Shown here piece after piece: positions 1 to 8,067 of a stretch of DNA of 64,000 nt (position 1 is the first letter of the stretch; each line of letters begins with the position of its first letter). Location of the stretch: NCBI GenBank assembly GCA_050696075.1, contig JBOGUF010000025.1, positions 4,272 through 68,271 on the forward strand, in the 5' to 3' direction. Origin of the DNA: JBOGUF01 sp050696075. GTDB taxonomy: Bacteria > Chloroflexota > Chloroflexia > Thermomicrobiales > UBA6265. Made by a program: the position numbers and the translations under genes. Under the pieces are notes generated by a model. The model ran no database searches and had not been told where the DNA came from. It was given only the letters and a program-made list of their open reading frames with translations.

Positions 1-1473
1 CGCGTGCACCGGCTCGTCGGTCGGTACGCCGACGCCGGAGCCGCGCGGATAGCGGATGGCGATCGGGCCGCCGGTGTGCTCGACGGCCGTGAGCAGCATG
101 TGCCGCAGCTCGTTTTCGTCCTTGGGCGCCATGATCGTCATACCGGGGAGGCAGCGCAGATAGGTGAGGTCGTAGATGCCGTGGTGCGTCCTCCCGTCGT
201 CGCCGGCGAACCCGGCGCGGTCGAGGCAGAAGATGACCGGCAGGCGCTGCAGGCAGACATCGTGCACGATCTGGTCGTAGGCGCGCTGCAGGAAGGTCGA
301 ATAGATCGCGGCGACCGGCCGCATGCCCTGCGTCGCCAGGCCGGCGGCGAAGGTGACCGCATGCTGCTCGGCAATACCAACGTCGTAGTAGCGCTGGGGG
401 TGGACCGCCCCGAACTTGTTGAGCGACGTGCCGCTCGGCATCGCCGCGGTGATCGCGATGATCCGCTCGTCCTCGTTGGCCAGCTCGATCAACGTCTCGG
501 CGAAGACATCCTGGTAGCGCGGCGGCGGTGGAGGCGTGCCCTCCGGCTTCGGCGACGCCTTCGCCGAAACGCTGTGGCTGCGCTCGCGGTCGGTGGCGGC
601 AGCGGCGTACCCCTTCCCTTTCTCGGTGACGACGTGGAGAAAGACCGGGCCACCGACGTTCCGCGCCTGCCGCAGCGCTTCGACGACCGCCCTGATGTCG
701 TGCCCCGGCACCGGGCCGATGTAGGTGAAGCCGAGCTCTTCCCAGATCATCGCGTGGTAGACGAACTCTTTGAAGGAGTCCTTCATCCGCTTGCCCAACT
801 CGACCAGCAGCTCGCCCTGGGGCAACTTCTCGACCATGCCGGCGATCTCGTCCTTCGCCCGGTTATAGCGGCGGTCGGTGCGGACGCGATCGAGGTAGCG
901 GCTGAGGGCGCCGACGTTGGGCGCGATCGACATCTCGTTGTCGTTGAGGACGACGATGAAGGGGAGGTTGAGATTCCCCGCGTTGTTCAGCCCCTCGAAG
1001 GCCATGCCGCCGGTCAGGGCGCCGTCGCCGACCACGGCCACGGTCCAGCCACGATCGGATGCCGGTTTGTGCTGGGCCGCCACCGCCATGCCGAGCGCCG
1101 CCGAGATCGCCGTCGAGGCGTGGCCCGCCCCGAAGGCGTCGTGCGGGCTCTCGTCGCGCGAGAGGAAGCCGGAAAGGCCGCCCTCCTGGCGGATGGTGGG
1201 AAAGCGGTCGCGCCGGCCGGTGAGGAGCTTATGGACGTAGGCTTGATGGCCGACGTCCCAGACCAGCTTGTCGCGCGGGGAGTCGAAGACGTAATGGAGA
1301 GCGATCGTCAGCTCGACCGCGCCGAGACTGGCGCCGAGGTGGCCGCCGGTCTGAGTGACGACTTGGATCAGCTCGTCCCGGATCTCGGTCGCGAGCTGTT
1401 CCAACTCGCCGAGGGAGCGACCTCGCAGGTCGGCCGGTGAATCGATGCGGTCGAGGATGGCGGTGGTCGGCAT
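1..1473 (-). CDS. dxs: 1-deoxy-D-xylulose-5-phosphate synthase, 3' end beyond window
   Basis: This enzyme condenses pyruvate and glyceraldehyde 3-phosphate with thiamine diphosphate, the first step of the MEP isoprenoid pathway. The protein starts at the ATG at 1473-1471 (MPTTAILDRID) and stays open to the left edge, giving 491 of the usual 620-640 residues. Visible are the N-terminal GGHLGASLGAVELT and WDVGHQAYVHK segments, the thiamine diphosphate signature GDGALTGGMAFEGLNNAG, and the pyrimidine-binding domain with LDRAGFAGDDGRTHHG and APKDENELRHML. The C-terminal transketolase domain is cut off. It diverges from the XRE regulator. Identification is secure; only the C-terminus is unseen. 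Confidence 0.96.
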   Translation of the reverse strand, partial: MPTTAILDRIDSPADLRGRSLGELEQLATEIRDELIQVVTQTGGHLGASLGAVELTIALHYVFDSPRDKLVWDVGHQAYVHKLLTGRRDRFPTIRQEGGLSGFLSRDESPHDAFGAGHASTAISAALGMAVAAQHKPASDRGWTVAVVGDGALTGGMAFEGLNNAGNLNLPFIVVLNDNEMSIAPNVGALSRYLDRVRTDRRYNRAKDEIAGMVEKLPQGELLVELGKRMKDSFKEFVYHAMIWEELGFTYIGPVPGHDIRAVVEALRQARNVGGPVFLHVVTEKGKGYAAAATDRERSHSVSAKASPKPEGTPPPPPRYQDVFAETLIELANEDERIIAITAAMPSGTSLNKFGAVHPQRYYDVGIAEQHAVTFAAGLATQGMRPVAAIYSTFLQRAYDQIVHDVCLQRLPVIFCLDRAGFAGDDGRTHHGIYDLTYLRCLPGMTIMAPKDENELRHMLLTAVEHTGGPIAIRYPRGSGVGVPTDEPVHA

Positions 1474-1837
1474 GATCGGAGGGACTCCCTCGATGCGCGG
1501 CGGCGCGATCCATGGCGGATCGGCGGCCTCGTGGCTGGTAGGCCGGCCTCTCCGCCGGCTAAGATCGGCCGCATGCGCGGCTATCCGAAGGACATTAGCA
1601 ATCTATGAACCACTACGTCAAACGCGCGACGACCCGATGAGAGGTCGCGACGTCGCGCGGACGACGCGTGCGACCGCATAACCTCAAAAATGGGCAGACG
1701 CAACCTACTGCAATTGTGGCGTCGGTAGCATAGAATAACGTTGCGTGGGCTACGTTGGACAACTGAAGCAGTGACGGCCGGCGCCCGGCCGCGTGCCGGG
1801 CATCCGACGTGTTATGGCGCGGATGGAGGAGAGGGCG
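1474..1837. other. Intergenic region between dxs and XRE regulator
   Basis: This 364-base divergent region holds no gene that I can support. It must carry the promoters of both neighbours. A TTGTCC/TATTCT pair with a 19-base spacer on the minus strand (about 1733-1760) could serve dxs, but the match is weak. Confidence 0.4.
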
Positions 1838-2218
1838 ATGCAACGTCGTGCTCGTTCGCCGGAGCAAGGGCCGATTCGTCAGCGCATCGGTCCGACGATC
1901 AAGGCGCTCCGGCTGGAGCGGAGTCTGTCGCTGAACGACCTGGCCGAACAAGCTGGAATATCGCCGTCACACCTGAGCCGAATGGAGCGCGGTCTGACCG
2001 TCCCGTCCTACGACGTACTCGACCGCGTCGCCGACGCCCTCGGGTCCGATTTGCGGGCCCTGCGCCAGGAGGAGGAGGTCGCGCGGGCGGTCGACGCCGA
2101 ATTGCACGACATCCTCAATCGCCTGGGCATCGCGCCGAGTACGCAGGCGGAATTGCTCCGCCTGACGAACCCGGCGCGCAACGACCTTACGGACGCCCTG
2201 AAGCGGGTGGTGCGCTAA
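1838..2218 (+). CDS. XRE-family helix-turn-helix regulator
   Basis: A 126-residue cytoplasmic DNA-binding protein. The HTH_3 fold spans roughly residues 17-70: IKALRLERSLSLNDLAEQAG, then GISPSHLSRMERGLTVPSYD as the recognition helix region, then VADALGSDLRALR. The remaining 55 residues are helical without a recognised ligand domain. The ATG at 1838 is chosen because GGAGGA ends 7 bases upstream; in-frame starts at 1793 and 1814 lack this. The gene converges on the sigma/ATPase fusion, with 6 bases between stop codons. The target is unknown. Confidence 0.85.
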   Translation: MQRRARSPEQGPIRQRIGPTIKALRLERSLSLNDLAEQAGISPSHLSRMERGLTVPSYDVLDRVADALGSDLRALRQEEEVARAVDAELHDILNRLGIAPSTQAELLRLTNPARNDLTDALKRVVR

Positions 2219-2224
2219 GCGGAC

Positions 2225-3820
2225 CTAGGATCGGCCTTCGCCGACGGCCGCGTCCAGTGTGCCGATCATGAAGAACGCGTCTTCCGGCAGGTCGTCGTAG
2301 GCGCCTGCCAAGATCGCCCCGCAGTCGGCGATTGTGGCTGCACGCGTTACAAACGCGCCGGGCCGATTGGTGAAGGCCTCTGCCACGAAGAAGGGCTGGG
2401 TAAGGTACCGCTGAAGGCAGACCGCCCGCGCCTGGGTCGACGTTTCAACCCGCGTGGAATCGTCGACGCGGCTATGAGGCGAGTCCGCCAGGGACTTGCG
2501 CACCACACGAGCGATCTCGACGTGAGGCTGGCCGACAACCGCCGGCTCGAGGAGTCGCGACGTCGAGCGCGTGGGATCGATCGCGGGATAGAGCGATTGT
2601 TCGGCGAGCCGGCGAGCGAGGGTGACGACGGCGTCCAGGTGGCGCGTCGCCTCTTGTAACGCCTGTGGGCTGGTGCTGGCCACGGGAAGATAGATCGCTT
2701 CGACCGAGGCCGAAGTCCGATAGGCGACTTGCTGGATGACCGAGACCTCGGCGGGCGCTTCGACAAAGACGAGGATCGAGAGCGGGTGCGGCCCGTCGCC
2801 GAAGCGGTGGATCAACTCTTCGACGAGCACCATTTTGCCCGTTTGCATGTCGCCGGCGATGCCGATCACGCCGCCGGCCGGGAAGGGGCAGAGCAGGTCG
2901 ATCGCCTCGATCCCCGTCTCTAGCACTCCAGTGGGCCGCGCGTCGCCTCGAATCGAGGCGATCAGGTGGGCGATGGCCGCGACGTCGAGCGGCACGTGGA
3001 TCGGCGCGTTGGTGTCGACGATGCGCATCCCGGCGCGGGCAGTCGCTTGCGCCGCGTCTCCCGCGCCCACGGCAATGGAGCGGACGAGATCGTCGTCGAG
3101 GTATTGTGCAACCTCCGCGGTGTAGGTCAGACCGGTCGATTCGTCTTCGATGGTGAGCGCGTTGAGGATCGGCGGCCGGCTCTCCCGCGCGAAGCGGGCG
3201 TCGATGATCGGTCCGTCGGCGCGAATGATCTCGCCGACCCTGGTGGCGAAATCTTCGGGCAATCCGTGTTCGCTAAATGCAACTCTGGCCATGGCGAGCA
3301 GGTCTCCTTCTTTGAGTCGTTTCCGCGCGGCGCGGAGGCGGTTATTGACGGTCGTGACAGGCAGGTTGAGGAACGCCGCCACGTCGCGCTGTGCGTATTC
3401 GTGCACGTAGAAGAGAATCGTCGCCTCGCGTTCTCCGTCCGGTAGTGCCTTGATCGCGGTTAGGACACGCTTGAACGCCTCCCGCTCCTCGGCGAGCTGG
3501 GCTGGTCCGGCAATCGACGACGCCACGTTACCCGCGAGATCGAGTGAGACCGTGGACACCCGGTGTTTCCGCCGCAGGTGCGAGCACTCGAACCGCACGA
3601 TGCCGCGTAGCCACGCCGGAAACCGTTCAGGCTGTCGGAGCCGGCGTAGGTTGCGGTAGGCGGTGATGAACGCCTGTTGAACGGCGTCCTCCGCCAGATG
3701 AAAGTCCCCGAGTGAGGAGTAGGCGTAGCCGAAAGCCATCGCCTGATAAACCCGAACCAGTTCGGTGAAGGCGTCGACGTCGCCCGCTCTTGCCTTCACC
3801 ACCAACGCTGAGACGTCCAA
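2225..3820 (-). CDS. ECF-type sigma-70 factor fused to a degenerate F1-ATPase beta-like region
   Basis: A single uninterrupted frame of 531 residues (564 if started at the ATG at 3919; numbers here follow that longer form). Residues 47-118 are sigma region 2 (FTELVRVYQAMAFGYAYSSL, then DFHLAEDAVQQAFITAYRNL) and 148-203 are region 4 (LPDGEREATILFYV, then VTTVNNRLRAARKRL). From residue 226 the protein matches F1-ATPase beta: barrel (GEIIRADGPIIDARF, PPILNALTI, LDDDLVRSIAV, DTNAPIHVPL), nucleotide domain (TGIEAIDLLCPFPAGG, P-loop GDMQTGKM at 356-363) and C-terminal helical domain (STSRLLEPAVVG, YLTQPFFVAEAFT, ILAGAYDDLPEDAFFMIG). About 100 residues that normally hold GERTREGND and Walker B are missing, and the P-loop Ser/Thr is Met, so hydrolysis is unlikely. 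I choose TTG at 3820 because GGAGGAGG lies about 9 bases upstream and the ATG at 3919 lies inside an inverted repeat. Confidence 0.85.
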   Translation of the reverse strand: MDVSALVVKARAGDVDAFTELVRVYQAMAFGYAYSSLGDFHLAEDAVQQAFITAYRNLRRLRQPERFPAWLRGIVRFECSHLRRKHRVSTVSLDLAGNVASSIAGPAQLAEEREAFKRVLTAIKALPDGEREATILFYVHEYAQRDVAAFLNLPVTTVNNRLRAARKRLKEGDLLAMARVAFSEHGLPEDFATRVGEIIRADGPIIDARFARESRPPILNALTIEDESTGLTYTAEVAQYLDDDLVRSIAVGAGDAAQATARAGMRIVDTNAPIHVPLDVAAIAHLIASIRGDARPTGVLETGIEAIDLLCPFPAGGVIGIAGDMQTGKMVLVEELIHRFGDGPHPLSILVFVEAPAEVSVIQQVAYRTSASVEAIYLPVASTSPQALQEATRHLDAVVTLARRLAEQSLYPAIDPTRSTSRLLEPAVVGQPHVEIARVVRKSLADSPHSRVDDSTRVETSTQARAVCLQRYLTQPFFVAEAFTNRPGAFVTRAATIADCGAILAGAYDDLPEDAFFMIGTLDAAVGEGRS

Positions 3821-3908
3821 TCCCCGGAACCTCCTCCAAGCGGTGCGCACCACTCTGTCAGTTAAGTGCCGCGATGACTCGATCTGCTGTATCCATGCCG
3901 ATTGCCTC

Positions 3909-3949
3909 CACCCCGTCATGCCGGGGTAGGGGCTTGGAGTGACGGGGTG
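3909..3949. repeat. Palindromic intergenic repeat (CCCCGTCATTCC family, copy 1)
   Basis: Inverted repeat with arms CACCCCGTCATGCC (3909-3922) and GGAGTGACGGGGTG (3936-3949) around a 13-base loop. It lies just downstream of the histidine kinase and upstream of the sigma fusion. It shares TCA(C/T)TCC(A/G)AGCCCCTACCCCG with the element at 7989-8043, so it looks like a REP-type family. It may act as a terminator, but no U-tract follows. Confidence 0.6.
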
Positions 3950-3961
3950 CAGGTACGGGCG

Positions 3962-5449
3962 TTAGGCGCTGGGCAAATCGACGTCGACCGTCGTTCCGGA
4001 CCCAACGCGGCTCTGGACGCTGATCGTTCCGCGGTGGAGATGGACGATCTCCTTGACGATGGCCAAGCCGAGACCAAAACCGTCGCCTGTCGTTTCGGCG
4101 CGGGCAAAGCGTTCGAAAATTCGTGGAAGGTGTTCCGCGGGAATGCCTTCACCGGTGTCCTGGACGGTGAGTCGGACACCCGGCGAGGTCGTGCCGTCGC
4201 CGCTGGCGGCCGGGGCGCCGGTCAAGGCGACGCGACCGCCAGCGGGGGTATGGCGTAGGGCATTGGCGACGAGGTTGCTAACAACTTGCACCAGACGTTC
4301 TTCGTCGGCAAGGACGCGCAGATCGGCTGGCGCGTCCGCGGTCACTTCGATCTGCCGGCGCGCGGTTTCAGGCGCAAACCGTTCGACGACGCGCGCGAGC
4401 AGCGCTTGCACCGCGACCGGCTGCATTGTCAGCCGCGCTTGACCCGATTCCAGCCGCGCCAGGTCGAGCAATTGCCGAATCAAGCTCGCCATCCGGTCCG
4501 ATTCCCGCCCGATCGTGGCCAGGGCGCGGTCAACATCCGGCTCAGACTCAATTACGCCGTCGCGCAGCGCCACCGCGTACCCCTGGATCGACGTCAGCGG
4601 GGTGCGCAACTCGTGGGCGATGGTGGCGAGGAACTCTCGTTGACCGCGGTCAGTCTCGGCGACGGTGTGCGACATGCTGTTGAAGCTGGCGACGAGGCGG
4701 CCGATCTCATCCGATCCCTCTCCGGCTACCCGTTGCTCCAGACGACCGGTGGCCATGTCGTCGGCGGCATGGGTCAGTCGATTGATCGGGGCCGCGATGC
4801 GCCGGCTGAGGAGGAGACCGGCGATCGAGGCGACCGCGAGCGAGATGCCGGCGACGAGCAGCAGCGGCGGCAGAAAGCGAGCGACCAGGGGCAAGCGGTC
4901 CGGCGGCGCGGCGAGGACCAGGATCAGTCTGGCCTCAGCGCCGGCGGCGAGCACCACGCGATTGCCGGCCAGGGGGTCGTCCGCGTCGGGCTGATCGGCG
5001 ACCACGGTATCGACCTCCCATCGCCCTCGCTCCTGCCCGACCAACGAGCTGATCTCCTCGTCGTATCCGGTCAATGCCTGGCCGAACAATGAGCCCGCAC
5101 TGGCGGTGTCGAGGACGATCCGGTCGTCGTCGGGTCGAACCAGCAACAGGCGAACGTCGAGTTGTTCCGCCTGGTCTCGGAGAACCGTCGCCACGATCAA
5201 CCGCGCTCGTCCAGAATCGGCTCCCAACAGCCCAAAGGTCCCGGCCTCGATGGCGAGCGGACCGGCCAGCTCCCGCAACCGGGCAATCTCGGCGCGCTCC
5301 TCGTATCGCCGCAAAAACCCCGCGCTCATCACCAGCACCAATGCCAGGGCCAAGAGGATGACGAAGACATGCGAAGCGATCAGCCGGGCTCGCAGGCTGG
5401 ATAGAGGGCGACGATGTTTCCGATTTGAGGCTGTTTGTGCAGGTGGCAC
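3962..5449 (-). CDS. Sensor histidine kinase (PhoR/BaeS type)
   Basis: Membrane sensor kinase that phosphorylates the response regulator encoded just upstream. In order: a transmembrane helix (VFVILLALALVLVMSAGFL), an extracytoplasmic sensing segment of about 130 residues, a second helix (FLPPLLLVAGISLAVASIAG), HAMP (RRIAAPINRLTHAADDMATG), HisKA with the phosphoacceptor in AHELRTPLTS, and HATPase_c with N-box NALRHTP, G1 DTGEGIP and G2 GFGLGLAIV. I chose the GTG at 5449 because the longer frame from the ATG at 5581 reads through an 85-base palindrome as protein and adds a prolin- and glycine-rich leader unlike any kinase N-terminus. The start is uncertain; the function class is not. Confidence 0.88.
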   Translation of the reverse strand: MPPAQTASNRKHRRPLSSLRARLIASHVFVILLALALVLVMSAGFLRRYEERAEIARLRELAGPLAIEAGTFGLLGADSGRARLIVATVLRDQAEQLDVRLLLVRPDDDRIVLDTASAGSLFGQALTGYDEEISSLVGQERGRWEVDTVVADQPDADDPLAGNRVVLAAGAEARLILVLAAPPDRLPLVARFLPPLLLVAGISLAVASIAGLLLSRRIAAPINRLTHAADDMATGRLEQRVAGEGSDEIGRLVASFNSMSHTVAETDRGQREFLATIAHELRTPLTSIQGYAVALRDGVIESEPDVDRALATIGRESDRMASLIRQLLDLARLESGQARLTMQPVAVQALLARVVERFAPETARRQIEVTADAPADLRVLADEERLVQVVSNLVANALRHTPAGGRVALTGAPAASGDGTTSPGVRLTVQDTGEGIPAEHLPRIFERFARAETTGDGFGLGLAIVKEIVHLHRGTISVQSRVGSGTTVDVDLPSA

Positions 5450-5469
5450 GTGATAGGATCCGTGGATTG

Positions 5470-5554
5470 GTAGGGGCGGTCCCGCGTGTCCGCCCGCGCT
5501 CCAACCGCAACGGTCCGGTTGGGAACCAGGGCAGACACGCGGGTCTGCCCCTAC
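5470..5554. repeat. 85-bp nested inverted-repeat element
   Basis: Outer arms 5470-5495 and 5529-5554 are 26-base inverted repeats with 3 mismatches, beginning GTAGGGGC and ending GCCCCTAC. An inner inverted repeat CCAACCG/CGGTTGG lies between them. The element sits between the response regulator stop (5587) and the kinase start (5449), so it would form a large hairpin in the two-gene transcript. It resembles a MITE or REP-type element; no target duplication was identified. Confidence 0.6.
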
Positions 5555-5586
5555 ATGAATATCGTCTTCCCCATGTAACAACCATG

Positions 5587-6285
5587 TTAACGCGGCGCGG
5601 ATAATCGATAGCCGACCGACCGTACGGTCTCAATTGTGATCTGTGCGCCGGCGGCCTCCAGCCGGTCTCGCAGGCGAGACACGTGGACGTCGACGGTGCG
5701 AGTTTCGCCAGGGTACTCGCCGCCCCAGACGCGTTCGAGGAGCTGGTCGCGCGTGAGCACGACGTCGGGGTGTTCGGCCAGCGCCACCAGGAGATCGAAC
5801 TCCTTGACCCGCAATCGGACCTCCTGCTCGTTAGCCAGGAGGCGATGGGCGTCGAGGTCGATGCAGGCGTTGGCGAGGCTGATCCGGTGGTGATCGTCAG
5901 ATGCGGCCGGCGCGGGGCGAGCGGCGCGACGCAGCAACGCGCGGACGCGGGCCATCAGTTCGCCGGGGTGGAACGGCTTGGTGACGTAGTCGTCGGCGCC
6001 GAGATCGAGACCCTCGATCTTGTCGCGCTCGTCGTCGAGCGCGGTGAGCATCAGAATCGGCACGTCCGCGACCCCACGCATGCGGCGGCACACGCCGCGG
6101 CCGTCGAGACCGGGCAGCATCAGGTCCAGCACGACAAGATCGATTTCCGGATGGCGCTCCTCGAAGCGCCGCCACGCGACCGCGCCATCCCCGACGATCT
6201 CAACCTCATGCCCGTCACGCCGCAGGTAAAGCGCCACCAGATCGGCAATTGCCCGGTCGTCTTCCACGACAAGTACGTTCGCCAT
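5587..6285 (-). CDS. OmpR/PhoB-family response regulator
   Basis: Two-domain transcription regulator of 232 residues, partner of the adjacent kinase. The receiver domain begins ANVLVVEDDRAIADL, with the phosphoacceptor Asp in LVVLDLMLPGLDG, the switch region LMLTALDDERD and the conserved Lys in DDYVTKPFHPGEL. The C-terminal winged helix shows VKEFDLLVALAEHPDVVLTR and VDVHVSRLRDRLE, ending VRSVGYRL. The start at 6285 fits the receiver domain and has GGAG 8 bases upstream. Its targets cannot be read from the sequence. Confidence 0.93.
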   Translation of the reverse strand: MANVLVVEDDRAIADLVALYLRRDGHEVEIVGDGAVAWRRFEERHPEIDLVVLDLMLPGLDGRGVCRRMRGVADVPILMLTALDDERDKIEGLDLGADDYVTKPFHPGELMARVRALLRRAARPAPAASDDHHRISLANACIDLDAHRLLANEQEVRLRVKEFDLLVALAEHPDVVLTRDQLLERVWGGEYPGETRTVDVHVSRLRDRLEAAGAQITIETVRSVGYRLSAPR

Positions 6286-6329
6286 GTGTGGTCTCCGCTT
6301 GCCGGATGGTAGCGCCGATGGAGCGGGTG

Positions 6330-7460
6330 CTACCGCCGGCGGCGCTCGAAGAGGCGACGAATGAGCTGGTCGCGGCTGATGGGGATGGTACCGCCGGGCA
6401 CGTCCTCGACGAGGGCCAGCGTTTGCCGGGTGTCGTCCATCCGCGCGACGGCGTCGAAGACGGAGAGCGCGCCGTCGACGCGAGGGAGGCCCGCAAGCGG
6501 CGTCATGATCCCGGTGACGGTTCGCTCCGGCCATTCAGCGCGGTGCGCCCGGCGCAGGTTGGCCGACTGCAGGACGCCGATGGGGGCACCGTCCGCTTCG
6601 GTGACGAGGAGCGGCGTGGTCATGCCCTCGTGCAGCAGGTGCTCGACGGCCTCGTCGATGGTCGTGGTCGCCATCACGGTTGCGGGCCTGACCGGCAGGG
6701 CCTCGCGCACGGTGAGCGAGCGACTCACCCGTTGCCAGGAGGAGTTGTGGACCGCGAGGCGTGAGGCGGTACCCAGCTGAAGCCCGATCACGGCCGCGCC
6801 GGCTCCCCAGAAGGGAAACGCGCCGGTCGCGCCGAGCAGGATCAGGCCGCCCGCGATGAGGGCGGCGGCCAGCAGTTGGGCATAGAGGGCAGCCGCTTTC
6901 ATGCCGGCCGACGGACTGTCGGCCAGATACCACACCAGCGCGCGAAAGATGCGGCCTCCATCGAGCGGGAGGGCGGGCGTGCATTGGACAATGGCGAGCG
7001 CACAAATGGCAATAGCCAGCATCTTCGCCGGTAGGTGGAGATGAACGGAGGTTCCGCGCGTGGCGAGCGCCAGCCCCGCGCACGCGCCGGCCACCACGGC
7101 GAGCGCGACGAAGCCGGCGATGCCGGCGACCATCTCCGACTTGGGTGAAGCGGTATCGTCGATAGTCTCAGGGGAGCCGCCGAAGAGGTAGAGATCGATG
7201 CGGCGTTCGGTGACGCCAAGCCGACCGGCGGCCAGATGCCGGATCGCTTCGTGCGCGATCAGCGTGAGAAACAGGAACCCGGTGCAGACGGCCGTTGCCA
7301 GTCCCCACGACAACCGGCTACCGCGGTCGCCCAATCCGCCGTCGATCCGGGCCAAAACCCCGCCAGTGACGAGCGCCAGAATGACCAGGCAACTGACCCG
7401 GATCGCCAGCGACATCCCGAGGAATCGAAACCGGAGCAGCGGATCGATCGGGAGAAGCAC
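6330..7460 (-). CDS. Site-2-protease-like membrane protein with paired CBS domains, HExxH motif degenerate
   Basis: Polytopic membrane protein of 376 residues related to M50B proteases with C-terminal CBS pairs (Rip3/SpoIVFB-like group). Hydrophobic helices fill residues 15-235; two CBS motifs follow, around MATTTIDEAVEHLLHEGMTT and VDGALSVFDAVARMDD. The first zinc motif reads HEAIR (70-74) where the family has HELGH, so the second His ligand is Arg; the adjacent His75 is one residue out of register. The third ligand motif PALPLDGGR (Asp167) is intact. GTG at 7460 is preceded by GGAGGG. Either the protease is inactive or metal binding is rearranged. The CBS domains probably bind adenine nucleotides. 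Confidence 0.8.
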   Translation of the reverse strand: MLLPIDPLLRFRFLGMSLAIRVSCLVILALVTGGVLARIDGGLGDRGSRLSWGLATAVCTGFLFLTLIAHEAIRHLAAGRLGVTERRIDLYLFGGSPETIDDTASPKSEMVAGIAGFVALAVVAGACAGLALATRGTSVHLHLPAKMLAIAICALAIVQCTPALPLDGGRIFRALVWYLADSPSAGMKAAALYAQLLAAALIAGGLILLGATGAFPFWGAGAAVIGLQLGTASRLAVHNSSWQRVSRSLTVREALPVRPATVMATTTIDEAVEHLLHEGMTTPLLVTEADGAPIGVLQSANLRRAHRAEWPERTVTGIMTPLAGLPRVDGALSVFDAVARMDDTRQTLALVEDVPGGTIPISRDQLIRRLFERRRR

Positions 7461-7476
7461 GACGGCCCTCCGGGGC

Positions 7477-7500
7477 GAGTACCAAGTACCGAGTACCGAG
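7477..7500. repeat. Heptamer tandem repeat GAGTACC (3 copies)
   Basis: Three units (7477-7497; middle one AAGTACC) plus GAG. It is the reverse complement of the GGTACTC array at 7567-7601, so the two could pair across about 66 bases of intergenic DNA. Confidence 0.7.
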
Positions 7501-7566
7501 AGCCCAGTGCCCAGTGCATTGCGAGCGGAGCCGACAATATCACGCGTGGTCTGACGTGAACGGCTG

Positions 7567-7601
7567 GGTACTCGGTACTCGGTACTCGGTACTCAGTACT
7601 C
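7567..7601. repeat. Heptamer tandem repeat GGTACTC (5 copies)
   Basis: Four GGTACTC units followed by AGTACTC. The array overlaps the TGA stop codon of the DarA-like gene at 7600-7602 and is an inverted counterpart of the array at 7477-7500. Confidence 0.75.
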
Positions 7602-7890
7602 AGAGACGTTGATACTCCTCGAGGTCGAGAACGAAGACCGTCGCGGCGGCTGGCGGCGTGGTGGCGCCTTCTTCGGCGGGCACAGTGCCGGAGCGCGCGT
7701 GCTGGCGGATCAGATCGAGCACGCGATCAACCTGATCCTCGTCGGCGCCGATCATCAGCGTCGTGTTGCCCCGGCGGAGGAACCCGCCGGTACTGGCCAG
7801 GCGCGTCGCGCGGAAGTCGTCTTCCAGCAACGCGTCGACGACAGCGTCGGCGTCCTCGTTTTGGACCACACCGATGATGAGCTTCTTCAT
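7600..7890 (-). CDS. DarA/PstA-like PII-type protein, probable cyclic-di-AMP receptor
   Basis: A 96-residue soluble protein of the DUF970/CdAMP_rec family (YaaQ in Bacillus). The N-terminus MKKLIIGVVQNEDADAVVDA, the segment LASTGGFLRRGNTTLMIGAD and VDRVLDLIRQHA match the ferredoxin-like PII fold that binds cyclic-di-AMP in DarA. The ATG at 7890 gives the usual family start and length; AGG lies 9 bases upstream. No diadenylate cyclase gene is in the window. The 3' end abuts a heptamer repeat array. Confidence 0.85.
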   Translation of the reverse strand: MKKLIIGVVQNEDADAVVDALLEDDFRATRLASTGGFLRRGNTTLMIGADEDQVDRVLDLIRQHARSGTVPAEEGATTPPAAATVFVLDLEEYQRL

Positions 7891-8006
7891 GCTGGCATAC
7901 CTACCATAAGCCCGTTCTCCTATCTTCCCAAGGCGGCCGCAGTATACCAGGGCGGCGCGGACGGCAAGGGCAGCAAGGTGTCCACCCCCATCATTCCGAG
8001 CCCCTA

Positions 8007-8043
8007 CCCCGTCATTCCGAGGTGACGAGGAATGACGAAGGGG
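8007..8043. repeat. Palindromic intergenic repeat (CCCCGTCATTCC family, copy 2), possible terminator
   Basis: Arms CCCCGTCATTCC (8007-8018) and GGAATGACGAAGGGG (8029-8043) form a hairpin just downstream of ruvX. Bases 7989-8010 share the core of the repeat at 3909-3949. No U-tract is evident. Confidence 0.55.
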
Positions 8044-8067
8044 GTTGATTGGCACGACGAGAGAACG

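Noticed and set aside
4..1440. A 478-codon open frame on the plus strand opposite dxs
   Set aside because: It encodes low-complexity Asp/Arg/Gly/Val sequence with no motifs, while the opposite strand encodes a clear dxs; it is a mirror of high-GC codon bias.
3820..3919. ATG start of the sigma/ATPase fusion at 3919
   Set aside because: The ATG lies inside a palindromic repeat and lacks a ribosome site, while the TTG at 3820 has GGAGGAGG at good distance and gives a normal sigma N-terminus.
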